Of a stretch of 9,867 nt of DNA, positions 1 to 6,608 are shown piece after piece. This DNA comes from Candidatus Kaiserbacteria bacterium (GTDB lineage: Bacteria; Patescibacteriota; Minisyncoccia; Phycocordibacterales; UBA12088): the NCBI GenBank assembly GCA_003561715.1, contig PWVU01000009.1, positions 1 to 9,867 of the forward strand, written 5' to 3'. Below the pieces are notes generated by a model that made no database searches, was not told the origin of the DNA, and saw nothing but the letters and a program-made list of their open reading frames with translations. How positions within the stretch are numbered: position 1 is the first letter of the stretch; every line of letters begins with the position of its first letter. Both the position numbers and the translations under genes were made by a program.

Positions 1-129
1 ATCCTTGGCGACGGTATGGGGTTTGTACGCAACAAAAAAAGAAGACCACGCATGTATTATCCGCGCAAGAGTGACCGAACTACTTTGCACAAGGGTGTGA
101 CATGTTAATTTTGGTTTGACATTTAATTC

Positions 130-158
130 GTTTCTGGTTTCTCGTTGCTTGTTTTTAG
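130..158 (+). repeat. Dispersed T-rich repeat, copy 1
   Basis: The 29 nt here match 8124-8152 at 26 of 29 positions. Both contain two imperfect TTTCT(N)G units followed by GTTGYTTG and TTTTTAG. The second copy abuts the start codon of rnc on the minus strand. This copy has no gene start directly beside it. Function is unknown; it may be an intergenic repeat family of this genome. Confidence 0.5.
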
Positions 159-245
159 GTGCGTAGAGCGCTTCGTCTTCGAAAGTACGACTCCTCCGCA
201 TTATAAAGGGGGAGTAAGCTTGGAATTGGTTGAGAAAAAGTGGAC

Positions 246-274
246 AAAAAAGAGCCGGGTCCGAGGACCCGACC
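246..274 (-). terminator. Terminator-like hairpin on the minus strand
   Basis: Read on the minus strand, CGGGTC (271-266) pairs with GACCCG (261-256) around a CTCG tetraloop. Three more pairs, two of them G-U wobbles, extend the stem to nine. Six T residues (251-246) follow almost directly. This has the form of an intrinsic terminator, but no minus-strand gene lies to its right, where rnr occupies the plus strand. It could end an antisense or small RNA, block antisense reading, or be a by-product of a plus-strand leader fold. Confidence 0.4.
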
Positions 275-314
275 AAGGAGATCGGGGAGGTTAATGGCTC
301 AATATTTTATTGAG
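252..314 (+). promoter_or_regulatory. Possible structured leader upstream of rnr
   Basis: Several plus-strand pairings overlap. GAGCC (252-256) can pair with GGCTC (296-300). CGGGTC (256-261) pairs with GACCCG (266-271). CCCGA (268-272) can instead pair with TCGGG (282-286), which excludes the previous stem. CTCAATA (298-304) pairs with TATTGAG (308-314). A mini-ORF of 11 codons (ATG 294, stop 327-329) follows GGAGG at a short 3-nt spacing. Competing stems plus a short ORF resemble an attenuator, but I recognise no known riboswitch or leader family and no transcript start is proven. Confidence 0.3.
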
Positions 315-405
315 GCGCGGATTATATGATGGTTCCGCGCAAACCTAAACCAAACATACTCCTTCCACAGCGCATGTCATGCGCTTCTGTGGTAGGCTGT
401 GGACA

Positions 406-2505
406 ATGGGTACACACAATAAACGAAGCGGGTCTCGCGGGAGACAAGAGCGCGGTGCGGGAGGGCAAGGCAAGCAAGAGAGGAATGGGGCGCGGCGTAG
501 CCGCGCCCCGCATCAAAAGCAAAACGAAAGTCGTCACACAAAAAAACACCCCCGCAACTCCTCACACACCTCGTCTCGAACCCCCGCACAATTCGAGGCG
601 CGTATCCGCATCAACAGCAAAGGCATCGGCTCGGTCACGCATCCCGAAAGTGGTGAGCGCATCGAAGTTCCCGCCGAGGCGCTCAACACCGCGCTTCACA
701 ATGATACGGTATCAGTCGCCTTGCGCGCGAGGCGCAAGCAATTGCCACAGACCGCGGAGGTGTGCGACGTGATCACACGTGAGCGCGAGGCGTTCGTCGG
801 CACGCTGGTCAAGGAAGACGGCGTGTGGTTTCTCGATCCGGACGACCGCCATATGTACACCAACATCGTCATTCACCCGAAAGATCAAGACCGCGCAAAA
901 AAAGACGAGAAGGCGCTGGTGCGCATCACCCGCTGGAACGACCCGCGAAAGATCCCCGAAGGTCGCATTGAGCAATTGATCGGGCCGGCCGGCGAGCACG
1001 AGACCGAAATGCGGTCAGTCGTACTGTCTGCCGGATTCGAGTACCAATTCCCGCCCGGCGTTGAGCGCGAGGCGGAGGATATCCAAAAGAACAATGCGAC
1101 CATATTGGCGGAAGCCGAAAAAGTGCGTCGCGATATGCGCGATGTGGTAACGTTTACGATCGATCCACACGATGCAAAGGATTTTGACGATGCGATCTCA
1201 GTGCAAACACTCCCCAACGGCACTATCGAGTTGGGTGTGCATATTGCGGACGTCTCCGCGTATGTGAGTGAGAACGATCCTATCGACCTGGAAGCGCAAC
1301 AGCGTGGCACGTCGATCTACCTGGTCGATCGCACTATTCCCATGTTGCCTGAAGTGCTCTCCAACGACGCCTGTTCGCTCAATCCGGACGAAGACAAACT
1401 TGCGATGTCGGCAGTGTTCACCTTTGACCCCGATTTCAAGCTTATAGACGAGTGGTTTGGTGAGACCTTGATCCGCTCCAACACCCGCTTCACCTACGAG
1501 GAAGCGCAGGTCATCATCGAGAGTGAAGCCGGTAAACATGCTGCCGAGATCATTCTTGCGCGTAATATTGCGCGACGTGAGCGCGCCGAGCGTTTTAAGG
1601 ATGGCGCGATCGCCTTTGAAACCGACGAGATCAAATTCGAGCTCGATAAAGACATGAAGCCGGTGCGCGTACTGCGCAAGGAGCGCAAAGAGGCGAACCT
1701 TATGATCGAAGACCTGATGCTGTTGGCAAACAAACGCGTCGCCCTATATGTCACCAACACATGCAAAAAACGATCCGGTGACCCGTGCGTTTTCGTCTAT
1801 CGCGTACACGACACACCCAAGCCCGAGAAGATCGCCGACTTGGCGACCTTTGTCGAAGCGCTCGGATTCGAGCTTCCCAATAAAAAAGGCGAGGTTAAAG
1901 CGAAAGATCTTAACGCCCTGTTCAAACAGGTCGAAGGGACCGAGATGCAAGACATGATTGAGACCGCCGCCATTCGTTCAATGGCAAAGGCGATTTATTC
2001 TCTGAAAAATATTGGACACTTTGGACTCGCGTTTACCCATTACTGCCACTTTACCTCGCCCATTCGCCGCTATCCCGACCTTATGGTGCACCGCATCCTC
2101 AAGCGCGTGCTCGCAGGAAAGGGTACGCCCTCGCGCGAGTATCAGCGCTACGAGCAACTCGCCACCCAATCGACCGAGCGCGAGATCGCGGCCGCGGAAG
2201 CTGAGCGCGAGAGTGTGAAGTACAAGCAGGTCGAGTACATGGCGACCCGTATCGGGCAAGAATTCGACGGCATCGTCTCGGGCGTGACCGACTGGGGACT
2301 CTTTGTCGAAGAACGAGAAACCAAAGCCGACGGCTTGGTGCGCTTGCGCGACTTGGGCGATGACTACTACAACCTCGCCGAGCACGGCTACAAGCTTGTC
2401 GGTGAGCGCACCGGACGCACCATCGGGCTGGCAGATAAGGTTCGGATAAAACTCATCGCAGTAGACCTGGAACACAAAATGATCGATTGGAAGATCGTTG
2501 GATAA
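406..2505 (+). CDS. rnr: Ribonuclease R (RNB-family 3'-5' exoribonuclease)
   Basis: This is a hydrolytic 3'-5' exoribonuclease that degrades structured RNA processively in the cytoplasm. From the ATG at 406 it has 699 residues. A basic low-complexity tail (about 1-60) is followed by cold-shock/OB domains (about 62-230) and the RNB domain with DPHDAKDFDDA at 253-263; Asp253, 259, 261 and 262 match the RNase II metal-binding aspartates in spacing. HFGLAFTHYCHFTSPIRRYP starts near 538, and a C-terminal S1 domain runs from about 617. The winged-helix N-terminus and lysine-rich C-tail of E. coli RNase R are not evident. An ATG at 379 is also in frame, but 406 has a weak SD-like GGTAGG and no alternative start codon lies between 406 and the first OB domain. 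Family assignment is certain; the start is not. Confidence 0.96.
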   Translation: MGTHNKRSGSRGRQERGAGGQGKQERNGARRSRAPHQKQNESRHTKKHPRNSSHTSSRTPAQFEARIRINSKGIGSVTHPESGERIEVPAEALNTALHNDTVSVALRARRKQLPQTAEVCDVITREREAFVGTLVKEDGVWFLDPDDRHMYTNIVIHPKDQDRAKKDEKALVRITRWNDPRKIPEGRIEQLIGPAGEHETEMRSVVLSAGFEYQFPPGVEREAEDIQKNNATILAEAEKVRRDMRDVVTFTIDPHDAKDFDDAISVQTLPNGTIELGVHIADVSAYVSENDPIDLEAQQRGTSIYLVDRTIPMLPEVLSNDACSLNPDEDKLAMSAVFTFDPDFKLIDEWFGETLIRSNTRFTYEEAQVIIESEAGKHAAEIILARNIARRERAERFKDGAIAFETDEIKFELDKDMKPVRVLRKERKEANLMIEDLMLLANKRVALYVTNTCKKRSGDPCVFVYRVHDTPKPEKIADLATFVEALGFELPNKKGEVKAKDLNALFKQVEGTEMQDMIETAAIRSMAKAIYSLKNIGHFGLAFTHYCHFTSPIRRYPDLMVHRILKRVLAGKGTPSREYQRYEQLATQSTEREIAAAEAERESVKYKQVEYMATRIGQEFDGIVSGVTDWGLFVEERETKADGLVRLRDLGDDYYNLAEHGYKLVGERTGRTIGLADKVRIKLIAVDLEHKMIDWKIVG
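487..509. repeat. GC-rich palindrome inside rnr
   Basis: GGGGCGCGGC (487-496) and its exact reverse complement (500-509) enclose a GTA loop, giving a 10-bp perfect stem. It lies inside the basic N-terminal tail of RNase R. The same GGCGTAGCC core occurs at 4151-4171, and a related stem occurs at 8355-8378. Confidence 0.75.
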
Positions 2506-2566
2506 CTTTCCCACGGTAAACCCGCTTTGTGCTTTAATTAAAACAGACCATAGTTGAGTGGTCGAG

Positions 2567-2576
2567 AAAGGAGGTG
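2567..2576 (+). promoter_or_regulatory. Near-perfect Shine-Dalgarno site
   Basis: AAAGGAGGTG is complementary to the typical 3' end of bacterial 16S rRNA along its whole length. GGAGG ends 6 nt before a TTG at 2581, an ideal spacing. It is by far the strongest SD in the window and argues that the small downstream ORF is translated from TTG rather than from an upstream start. Confidence 0.6.
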
Positions 2577-2580
2577 TGAC

Positions 2581-2838
2581 TTGATTGGCAACAAGAGTCG
2601 ACTCAGGTACATGTCACCGGCACAAATCGAGGCTGAGACAAGAACAGCGCGTTCAGCGCACAATCCATCGGATCCGTTCCGATCGGTTCCATCCAATAGA
2701 GCAGAGGGGCTATATGCAGGAGAGCAAGGAAGGCTTGAGAACAGAAACAAACCCGGCGCGTTTGACATGTACGCCAAACCCTGTACATACGACCCCGAAA
2801 AAAGGAAACCTGCAAAAAGCGGAGGTGCACTCAACTAG
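2581..2838 (+). CDS. Hypothetical 85-residue protein
   Basis: I do not recognise this protein. It would start at TTG 2581, 6 nt after a near-perfect SD, and end at TAG 2836-2838. It is hydrophilic, with no membrane segment, signal peptide or Cys pair, and is rich in Arg, Lys, Asn, Pro and Glu, which suggests a flexible or nucleic-acid-binding protein. It begins 75 nt after the rnr stop on the same strand and is followed by a 13-bp hairpin at 2851-2886. Codon use differs from rnr: several Arg codons are AGA or AGG, while rnr uses mostly CGC. A competing frame starting at TTG 2585 (109 residues) would read through that hairpin and is less likely. The evidence is the SD plus an open frame; there is no homology support. 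Confidence 0.45.
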   Translation: MIGNKSRLRYMSPAQIEAETRTARSAHNPSDPFRSVPSNRAEGLYAGEQGRLENRNKPGAFDMYAKPCTYDPEKRKPAKSGGALN

Positions 2839-2850
2839 CTCAATAGAGCG

Positions 2851-2886
2851 CTCGGCAATGCTGTGTGAGAAACCAGCATTGCCGAG
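2851..2886 (+). terminator. 13-bp hairpin after the small ORF
   Basis: CTCGGCAATGCTG (2851-2863) and its exact reverse complement (2874-2886) enclose a 10-nt loop. It starts 12 nt after the stop of the small ORF, where a 3' hairpin is expected. No U-run follows (TACTGTATTG), so it may be an RNA-stabilising or Rho-dependent 3' structure rather than a classic intrinsic terminator. Confidence 0.4.
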
Positions 2887-2975
2887 TACTGTATTGTCCT
2901 CACACCAAATTTGATGACCGAGCAGATCGTACTGCTTCGTAATCAACTCACCAACAACTCACTTCACACATGCAT

Positions 2976-3013
2976 AAAGCAACAATGTCCAGTTAACTGG
3001 ACATTGTTGCTTT
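2976..3013. repeat. Perfect 38-bp palindrome between convergent genes
   Basis: Two 19-nt arms are exact reverse complements with no spacer, centred on GTTAAC at 2992-2997. It lies 137 nt past the plus-strand small ORF and 53 nt past the minus-strand cyclophilin stop. This position suits a bidirectional terminator, but only three Ts end each arm. It is unrelated in sequence to the other palindromes in the window. Confidence 0.6.
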
Positions 3014-3066
3014 GGTAGTATTTCTATATCTTGTGAGTAACACTGAAGTCGCTTTACAGACGATCG

Positions 3067-3825
3067 CTACTCTGCGATATCGAGCCGTATCTCTTCTCCA
3101 TCGGCGTCGTCTTCGTTCACATCCTCGGCTTCAAGCTCTTCCGCTTGTTCGCCCATACCGATAATTTCGATACGCTCAATGACAACCGGCTCAAGCGGGC
3201 GGTCGCGCTGATCGGTCTCGGTTGCACCGATCGCTTCTACAACATCTATTCCCTCGACTACACGTCCAAAGACCGGATGCTGGCTTGAAAGAGGTTGTTT
3301 GTCAAAATCGAGATTGGTGTTGTCGACCAGATTGATGAAGAATTGCGAGCCGCCGGAATTAGGGCCGCTATTTGCCATTGAGAGTGTGCCGCGAATATTC
3401 GTGAGCGCCGGATGTTCAATATGCTCATCCTCGATAGCGTATCCCGGACCACCGGTACCCCATGCGTCTATTTGGTTATCATCTTTTGTAAGCGGATCAC
3501 CACCTTGGATCATAAAACCGTCGATGACGCGATGGAACTTAACACCGTCATAAAAACCTTCCTCGGCAAGCGTGAGGAAATTGCCCGCCGTGATCGGCAT
3601 AAGCTCGGTAAAGAGATCGATTGTCACATCGCCTCGATTGGTCGTCATCACCACCCGCGTGGTCTCGCCCGCATCGGTATCGTAGGTCATAGTTGTAGGT
3701 TGTGTTGTTTGAGTAATGGGTTCGGTTGGTACATCGCCCGCAAGCCACTGTGGCAAGCGCGCAATAACAAACAGGAGCGCAATAAGCGCAACGGCAATAC
3801 CGCCGAGAATATACATTTGCTTCAT
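3067..3825 (-). CDS. Membrane-anchored cyclophilin-type peptidyl-prolyl isomerase
   Basis: Cyclophilins catalyse cis-trans isomerisation of X-Pro bonds and assist folding. This one has 252 residues. A hydrophobic N-terminal segment (about 5-22) without a clear cleavage site suggests a membrane anchor with the enzyme outside the cytoplasm. A Thr/Pro/Gln-rich spacer (about 32-56) leads to the cyclophilin domain (about 57-225) with FHRVIDGFMIQGGDP at 97-111 (Arg99 is the catalytic arginine) and a conserved GTLSMANSGPNSGGSQFF block at 146-163. The position of human CypA Trp121 is not Trp, as in many bacterial members. The last 30 or so residues are strongly acidic, which is unusual. Starts at 3825 or 3816 are both possible, and neither has an SD. 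Family assignment is firm; location is inferred. Confidence 0.93.
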   Translation of the reverse strand: MKQMYILGGIAVALIALLFVIARLPQWLAGDVPTEPITQTTQPTTMTYDTDAGETTRVVMTTNRGDVTIDLFTELMPITAGNFLTLAEEGFYDGVKFHRVIDGFMIQGGDPLTKDDNQIDAWGTGGPGYAIEDEHIEHPALTNIRGTLSMANSGPNSGGSQFFINLVDNTNLDFDKQPLSSQHPVFGRVVEGIDVVEAIGATETDQRDRPLEPVVIERIEIIGMGEQAEELEAEDVNEDDADGEEIRLDIAE

Positions 3826-3834
3826 ATGATCAAT

Positions 3835-3863
3835 ATCGTATCAGAAGTGAGGAAGTGAGGCAA
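3835..3863 (-). promoter_or_regulatory. Candidate promoter of the cyclophilin gene
   Basis: On the minus strand TTGCCT (3863-3858) and TACGAT (3840-3835) are separated by exactly 17 bp; each matches the sigma-70 consensus at 4 of 6 positions. A start about 7 nt downstream would leave almost no untranslated leader before ATG 3825, which fits the absence of an SD. This is pattern-based only. Confidence 0.35.
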
Positions 3864-3866
3864 AGT

Positions 3867-3899
3867 GGGGACGCGAAGCGCCCCCTCACTGGGAGGGGG
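3867..3899. repeat. Two overlapping GC-rich hairpins
   Basis: GGGGACGC (3867-3874) pairs with GCGCCCCC (3878-3885) around a GAA loop with one A-C mismatch. CCCCCTC (3881-3887) pairs perfectly with GAGGGGG (3893-3899) around a 5-nt loop. They share the C-run at 3881-3885, so only one can form at a time. It looks like an intergenic repeat remnant. Confidence 0.5.
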
Positions 3900-3920
3900 C
3901 TGGGGGTCGGCTTGGGTCCA

Positions 3921-4034
3921 TCATGGACCAATCGCCATTGGGACTGAGCTGTCGTGGAACCACAAAACCAGCCCGACGAAGAGGACAAAGAGATAGATCA
4001 TGGTTTGACCAACCACGACTTTTTTCTCACTCAA
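3921..4034 (-). CDS. Possible small membrane protein, 37 residues
   Basis: Starting at TTG 4034, the frame encodes a charged N-terminus (MSEKK), a spacer, then an uninterrupted hydrophobic segment MIYLFVLFVGLVLWF (12-26) and a short polar tail ending at TGA 3921-3923. This is the layout of a single-pass small membrane protein. Codons in the segment (CTC, GTC, TTC, ATC) resemble those of neighbouring genes. ATG 4001 and a GTG in between are alternative starts. No SD is convincing and I recognise no family. It lies between smc and the cyclophilin gene on the same strand. It may be chance, since the other strand is simply acid-rich. Confidence 0.25.
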   Translation of the reverse strand: MSEKKVVVGQTMIYLFVLFVGLVLWFHDSSVPMAIGP

Positions 4035-4150
4035 AGGGGCTCGGAGACATCTCCCTTACTCCCCTATGACCTTTCTGAATCTGTTGTCAAATATTCCCCG
4101 CTGAAATCGGTGGATAATGTCGAAATATTCCGCTCGACAAAGCGCGAGAG

Positions 4151-4171
4151 ATGGGCGGCGTAGCCGCCCAT
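4151..4171. repeat. GC-rich palindrome with GTA loop
   Basis: ATGGGCGGC (4151-4159) and its exact reverse complement (4163-4171) enclose GTA, a 9-bp stem. It shares the GGCGTAGCC core with the palindrome at 487-509. Its position about 90 nt past the smc stop could let it act as a 3' hairpin for smc. Confidence 0.7.
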
Positions 4172-4210
4172 TACTACTCACAACTCACCACAAACCATTC
4201 ACTACTTCGC

Positions 4211-4252
4211 TATACGCTATACGCTATACGCTATACGCTATACGCTATACGC
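4211..4252. repeat. Tandem repeat, six copies of TATACGC
   Basis: Six exact head-to-tail copies of the 7-mer TATACGC end 8 nt before the smc stop codon position (4261 on the minus strand). A partial unit precedes them. Exact identity between copies suggests recent slippage, so copy number is probably variable between strains. Confidence 0.9.
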
Positions 4253-4260
4253 TCAAAATG

Positions 4261-6570
4261 CTACTTGGCAAACTGCGCTCCTTCCTCAAATTTCACACTC
4301 AATAATTTTGAAATGCCATCCGCACCCATCGTCACCCCGTACAACACCCCCGCCCTGCTCATCGTTTCGCGATTATGTGTGATCACAATGAGTTGCGACT
4401 GCATTGCCAGCGTCTCGATCATATCGGCATACCGTTTGCTGTTTGCTTCATCCAGCGCCGCATCGGTCTCATCCAATATCAAGAACGGTGGTGGATTGAC
4501 CCTGCTCATCGCAAAGATAAGCGCGATCGACGTAAGCGCACGCTCGCCACCCGAGAGCATCATCAAACCTTTCACCTTCTTATTCGGCAGCGCCACATTG
4601 ACCTCAACGCCCATCTCGCCAAGCACATCATCATCTTCGCCCTCGTCTTCCTCGGGTATCTCCTCGGACTCGGCAAGCCCCAGCATCTCAGTGAGCTTGC
4701 GTTTCTTCTTTTCGCGCACCACCGCAAGCGACGCTTTGCCGCCTCCGAACATCGACGAGAAGAATTCCGAAAACGCCGACGAGATAAGCTCGATGCCATC
4801 TTGAAAGCGCTCCTCAAGTTCGGTCTCAAGCGACGCAATAAGGTCCTCGAGCGACTGCGCACTCAGCTCGAGATCTTCGATTTCGCGCGCCAAGAATGCA
4901 TCGCGCTCTTTCACCTCCCTATATTCGCGCATGATCTCCTCGACATTCGCCCCACCCAGCTCTTCAAGCCGTATCTTCATCCGCTCAAGCTCACGCCTGC
5001 GCTCTTCTTGGCGCCCACGATCCTCCTCAAACAAGTCGTCCAGCGACACCGCGTTGCCGGCATCATCCACGATCTCGTGTTCTTTGTATCCCAACACGTC
5101 GCGCCCCATCAATGCCGCCGCCTCGGCAAGCTCGCGCTTGAACTCGTCTTGATCGCGTAGAAGGCGGTCAGCGCGCGCATTGAGTTCCGCAAGACGCACA
5201 CGCGCATCGTTTTGCTCTTGCATCAACACAAACAGCTCGCGCTCCGCTTCTCGGCTCTCGTCTTTCTCGCGCTCAAGTGTCTCCTTTTGTGCACGGTACT
5301 GCGCCTCTAAGCCATCTTGCTTTGCACGACACTCGTCGATCGTCCGCTCAAGCGCGCTCTTTTTTTCACGCAAGGTCACAAGCTCGGACTCATCAATGTC
5401 AACAACACCTTCGGAGAACACGCGCTCTTTGAATGCTCGCAAGCGCTCGCGCACCTCATGAAGCGCCTTGCGTATCTGTCCGAGATCGTCGATCGACTCG
5501 ATATGATTCAGCGATGCATCAATATCATCGGTAAGCTCTGTCACCTCGCCCACACTGATCTCGCGATGTTCGATCGACTCTTGTTTGCGCTTCTCCCCCG
5601 CAATGCGACGCTCCTCAAAACTGATCTGCCCCTCGATCGAGCCCAGTTCGCGCGCCAGCCGCGCCACTTCATCACGCACCATGGAGAGTTCCCGCTCAAG
5701 CGCGAGCGTTGCTTCGTTCTTGGCATGATCTGCACTTTCCTGCTCAAGCACCCCCCGCAATTGCTCAATACGCTTGGTGAGTTCGGCGAGCTTCCTCTCC
5801 GGCTCCTCGCGCTCGCCCTGCAGCGCATCCTCCTCAAGCATCAGATATCGCTCTTCGCGCTTGAGGTACTCTTTGTACACACCGGAAAGCTCCTCGCGCA
5901 ATACGCGCGAGCGTTCGATCTTTGCCACCTGACGCTCAAGGAATTTTAGGTGCGGCTGATTCTCACGGCGCAAGCTCTCCACTTGCGCTTGATTCTCGCG
6001 TGTCTTCTCAAGCTTCTTTCTGCTCTCCTGTTTTTTGTATTGATACAAGCGAAGCCCCAATGCGTCTTCGATCATTGCACGGCGCTCTTTCGGGCTTGCC
6101 GAAAGCACGCGATCCGCCTCGCCTTGTGAGATGATGTGGTGCCCCGAGGAGCCGATATTCGCACTTGCCAAGAGTTCGGTAACGTCTTTGAGGCGCACCT
6201 TCGAGCCGTTTATCGCATACTCATTGGTACCGTCACGAAAGACCGCGCGCTCTATCGACACCTCATCGTACTCGACCGGCAACAGTCGCTGCTCACCTTC
6301 GGGGGTTTGGCGCGGAGCATTGTTGAAGATCACTTTTACCGCAGCGCGATTGGCGCGAGCACCTTCACCGTTGAATATGAGATCTTCGCCTTTTTTGCCG
6401 CGCAGAGATTTGATCGACTGTTCACCCAATACGAACCGAAACGCCTCGGCGACATTGCTCTTACCTGAACCATTCGGTCCAACAATTGCAGTTATGGGCG
6501 CGCCGAACTCAAACTCCGCTTTCTTAGCGAACGACTTGAATCCGACGATCTCAAGATGTTTGAGAGACAT
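4261..6570 (-). CDS. smc: SMC-family chromosome segregation ATPase, short form
   Basis: SMC ATPases dimerise and, with kleisin partners, compact and separate chromosomes. This protein has 769 residues. The N-terminal head shows MSLKHLEIVGFKSF and Walker A GPNGSGKS at 31-38. The C-terminal head has the signature LSGGE at 672-676 and Walker B LILDE with a following D-loop at about 697-707. A Glu/Arg/Lys-rich coiled coil fills about 170-590, with the usual C-arm ELGG...EY motif before the second head. Bacterial SMCs are typically near 1170 residues with a globular hinge of roughly 150-200 residues. Here I see no hinge-like globular block and no CxxC zinc hook, only a short Asp-rich linker near the middle. 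An acidic insert precedes LSGGE. AGGT lies shortly before ATG 6570. SMC head identity is secure; naming it smc rather than an SMC-like paralogue is likely. Confidence 0.9.
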   Translation of the reverse strand: MSLKHLEIVGFKSFAKKAEFEFGAPITAIVGPNGSGKSNVAEAFRFVLGEQSIKSLRGKKGEDLIFNGEGARANRAAVKVIFNNAPRQTPEGEQRLLPVEYDEVSIERAVFRDGTNEYAINGSKVRLKDVTELLASANIGSSGHHIISQGEADRVLSASPKERRAMIEDALGLRLYQYKKQESRKKLEKTRENQAQVESLRRENQPHLKFLERQVAKIERSRVLREELSGVYKEYLKREERYLMLEEDALQGEREEPERKLAELTKRIEQLRGVLEQESADHAKNEATLALERELSMVRDEVARLARELGSIEGQISFEERRIAGEKRKQESIEHREISVGEVTELTDDIDASLNHIESIDDLGQIRKALHEVRERLRAFKERVFSEGVVDIDESELVTLREKKSALERTIDECRAKQDGLEAQYRAQKETLEREKDESREAERELFVLMQEQNDARVRLAELNARADRLLRDQDEFKRELAEAAALMGRDVLGYKEHEIVDDAGNAVSLDDLFEEDRGRQEERRRELERMKIRLEELGGANVEEIMREYREVKERDAFLAREIEDLELSAQSLEDLIASLETELEERFQDGIELISSAFSEFFSSMFGGGKASLAVVREKKKRKLTEMLGLAESEEIPEEDEGEDDDVLGEMGVEVNVALPNKKVKGLMMLSGGERALTSIALIFAMSRVNPPPFLILDETDAALDEANSKRYADMIETLAMQSQLIVITHNRETMSRAGVLYGVTMGADGISKLLSVKFEEGAQFAK

Positions 6571-6579
6571 TACTTACCT

Positions 6580-6608
6580 ATTCTAAGCCCAAACCTCGAT
6601 TTTCTAAA
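6580..6608 (-). promoter_or_regulatory. Candidate smc promoter at the element edge
   Basis: TAGAAT (6585-6580, 5 of 6 matches to a -10) lies 17 bp from TTTAGA (6608-6603, 4 of 6 to a -35) on the minus strand. The -35 overlaps the first bases of the transposase-flanking palindrome. If real, smc is transcribed from beside the inserted element. Confidence 0.25.

Larger units (their letters stand above)
1..378. other. Left flank with no assignable gene
   Basis: No complete gene is visible here. Two plus-strand frames enter from the left edge and could be the 3' end of an upstream gene: one stops at 106-108 (35 codons, rich in Arg and Lys) and one at 98-100. A minus-strand frame starting with ATG at 53 runs out of the window. 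None has a recognisable motif, so I make no call between them. From about 109 onward all frames are broken by stops. The stretch then holds a 29-nt copy of a dispersed repeat (130-158), an AT-rich TATAAA at 202-207 that could be a -10 box but lacks a convincing -35, and a structured segment (252-314) ahead of rnr. Confidence 0.4.
3826..4260. other. Repeat-rich intergenic region between cyclophilin and smc
   Basis: No convincing long gene lies here. In order it holds the candidate cyclophilin promoter, two competing GC hairpins (3867-3899), a small hairpin around 3914-3933, a possible 37-residue membrane peptide on the minus strand (3921-4034), two similar stretches sharing AAATATTCC (about 4085-4102 and 4117-4136), a GC palindrome (4151-4171) and a 7-bp tandem array (4211-4252). 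A 69-codon plus-strand frame (3954-4163) is open but has no SD and ends inside the GC palindrome. Confidence 0.5.

Noticed and set aside
116..144. Perfect TTGACA at 116-121 as a promoter
   Set aside because: At 16-18 bp spacing the following bases (TTTCTC, TTCTCG) do not resemble a -10 box.
326..772. 148-codon plus-strand frame overlapping the rnr start
   Set aside because: It runs out of frame under the clearly real RNase R domains, has no recognisable motif and is explained as a shadow of GC-rich coding sequence.
2515..3066. Region after rnr as tmRNA, RNase P RNA or another known ncRNA
   Set aside because: None of the conserved end or core sequences of those RNAs can be found, and no tRNA-like domain is visible.
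3881..3933. GC hairpins as an intrinsic terminator for the candidate peptide or smc
   Set aside because: No T-run follows either hairpin on either strand.
3954..4163. 69-codon plus-strand frame starting with GTG
   Set aside because: No SD, no motif, and its end lies inside the GC palindrome at 4151-4171; it sits opposite the candidate membrane peptide, which looks more protein-like.
4211..4252. Short regular repeats as a CRISPR array
   Set aside because: The 7-bp units are directly contiguous with no spacers, and no cas gene is present.
4375..5949. Long plus-strand frames opposite smc
   Set aside because: They are antisense shadows: the minus strand carries intact SMC motifs throughout, and the antisense products are low-complexity.
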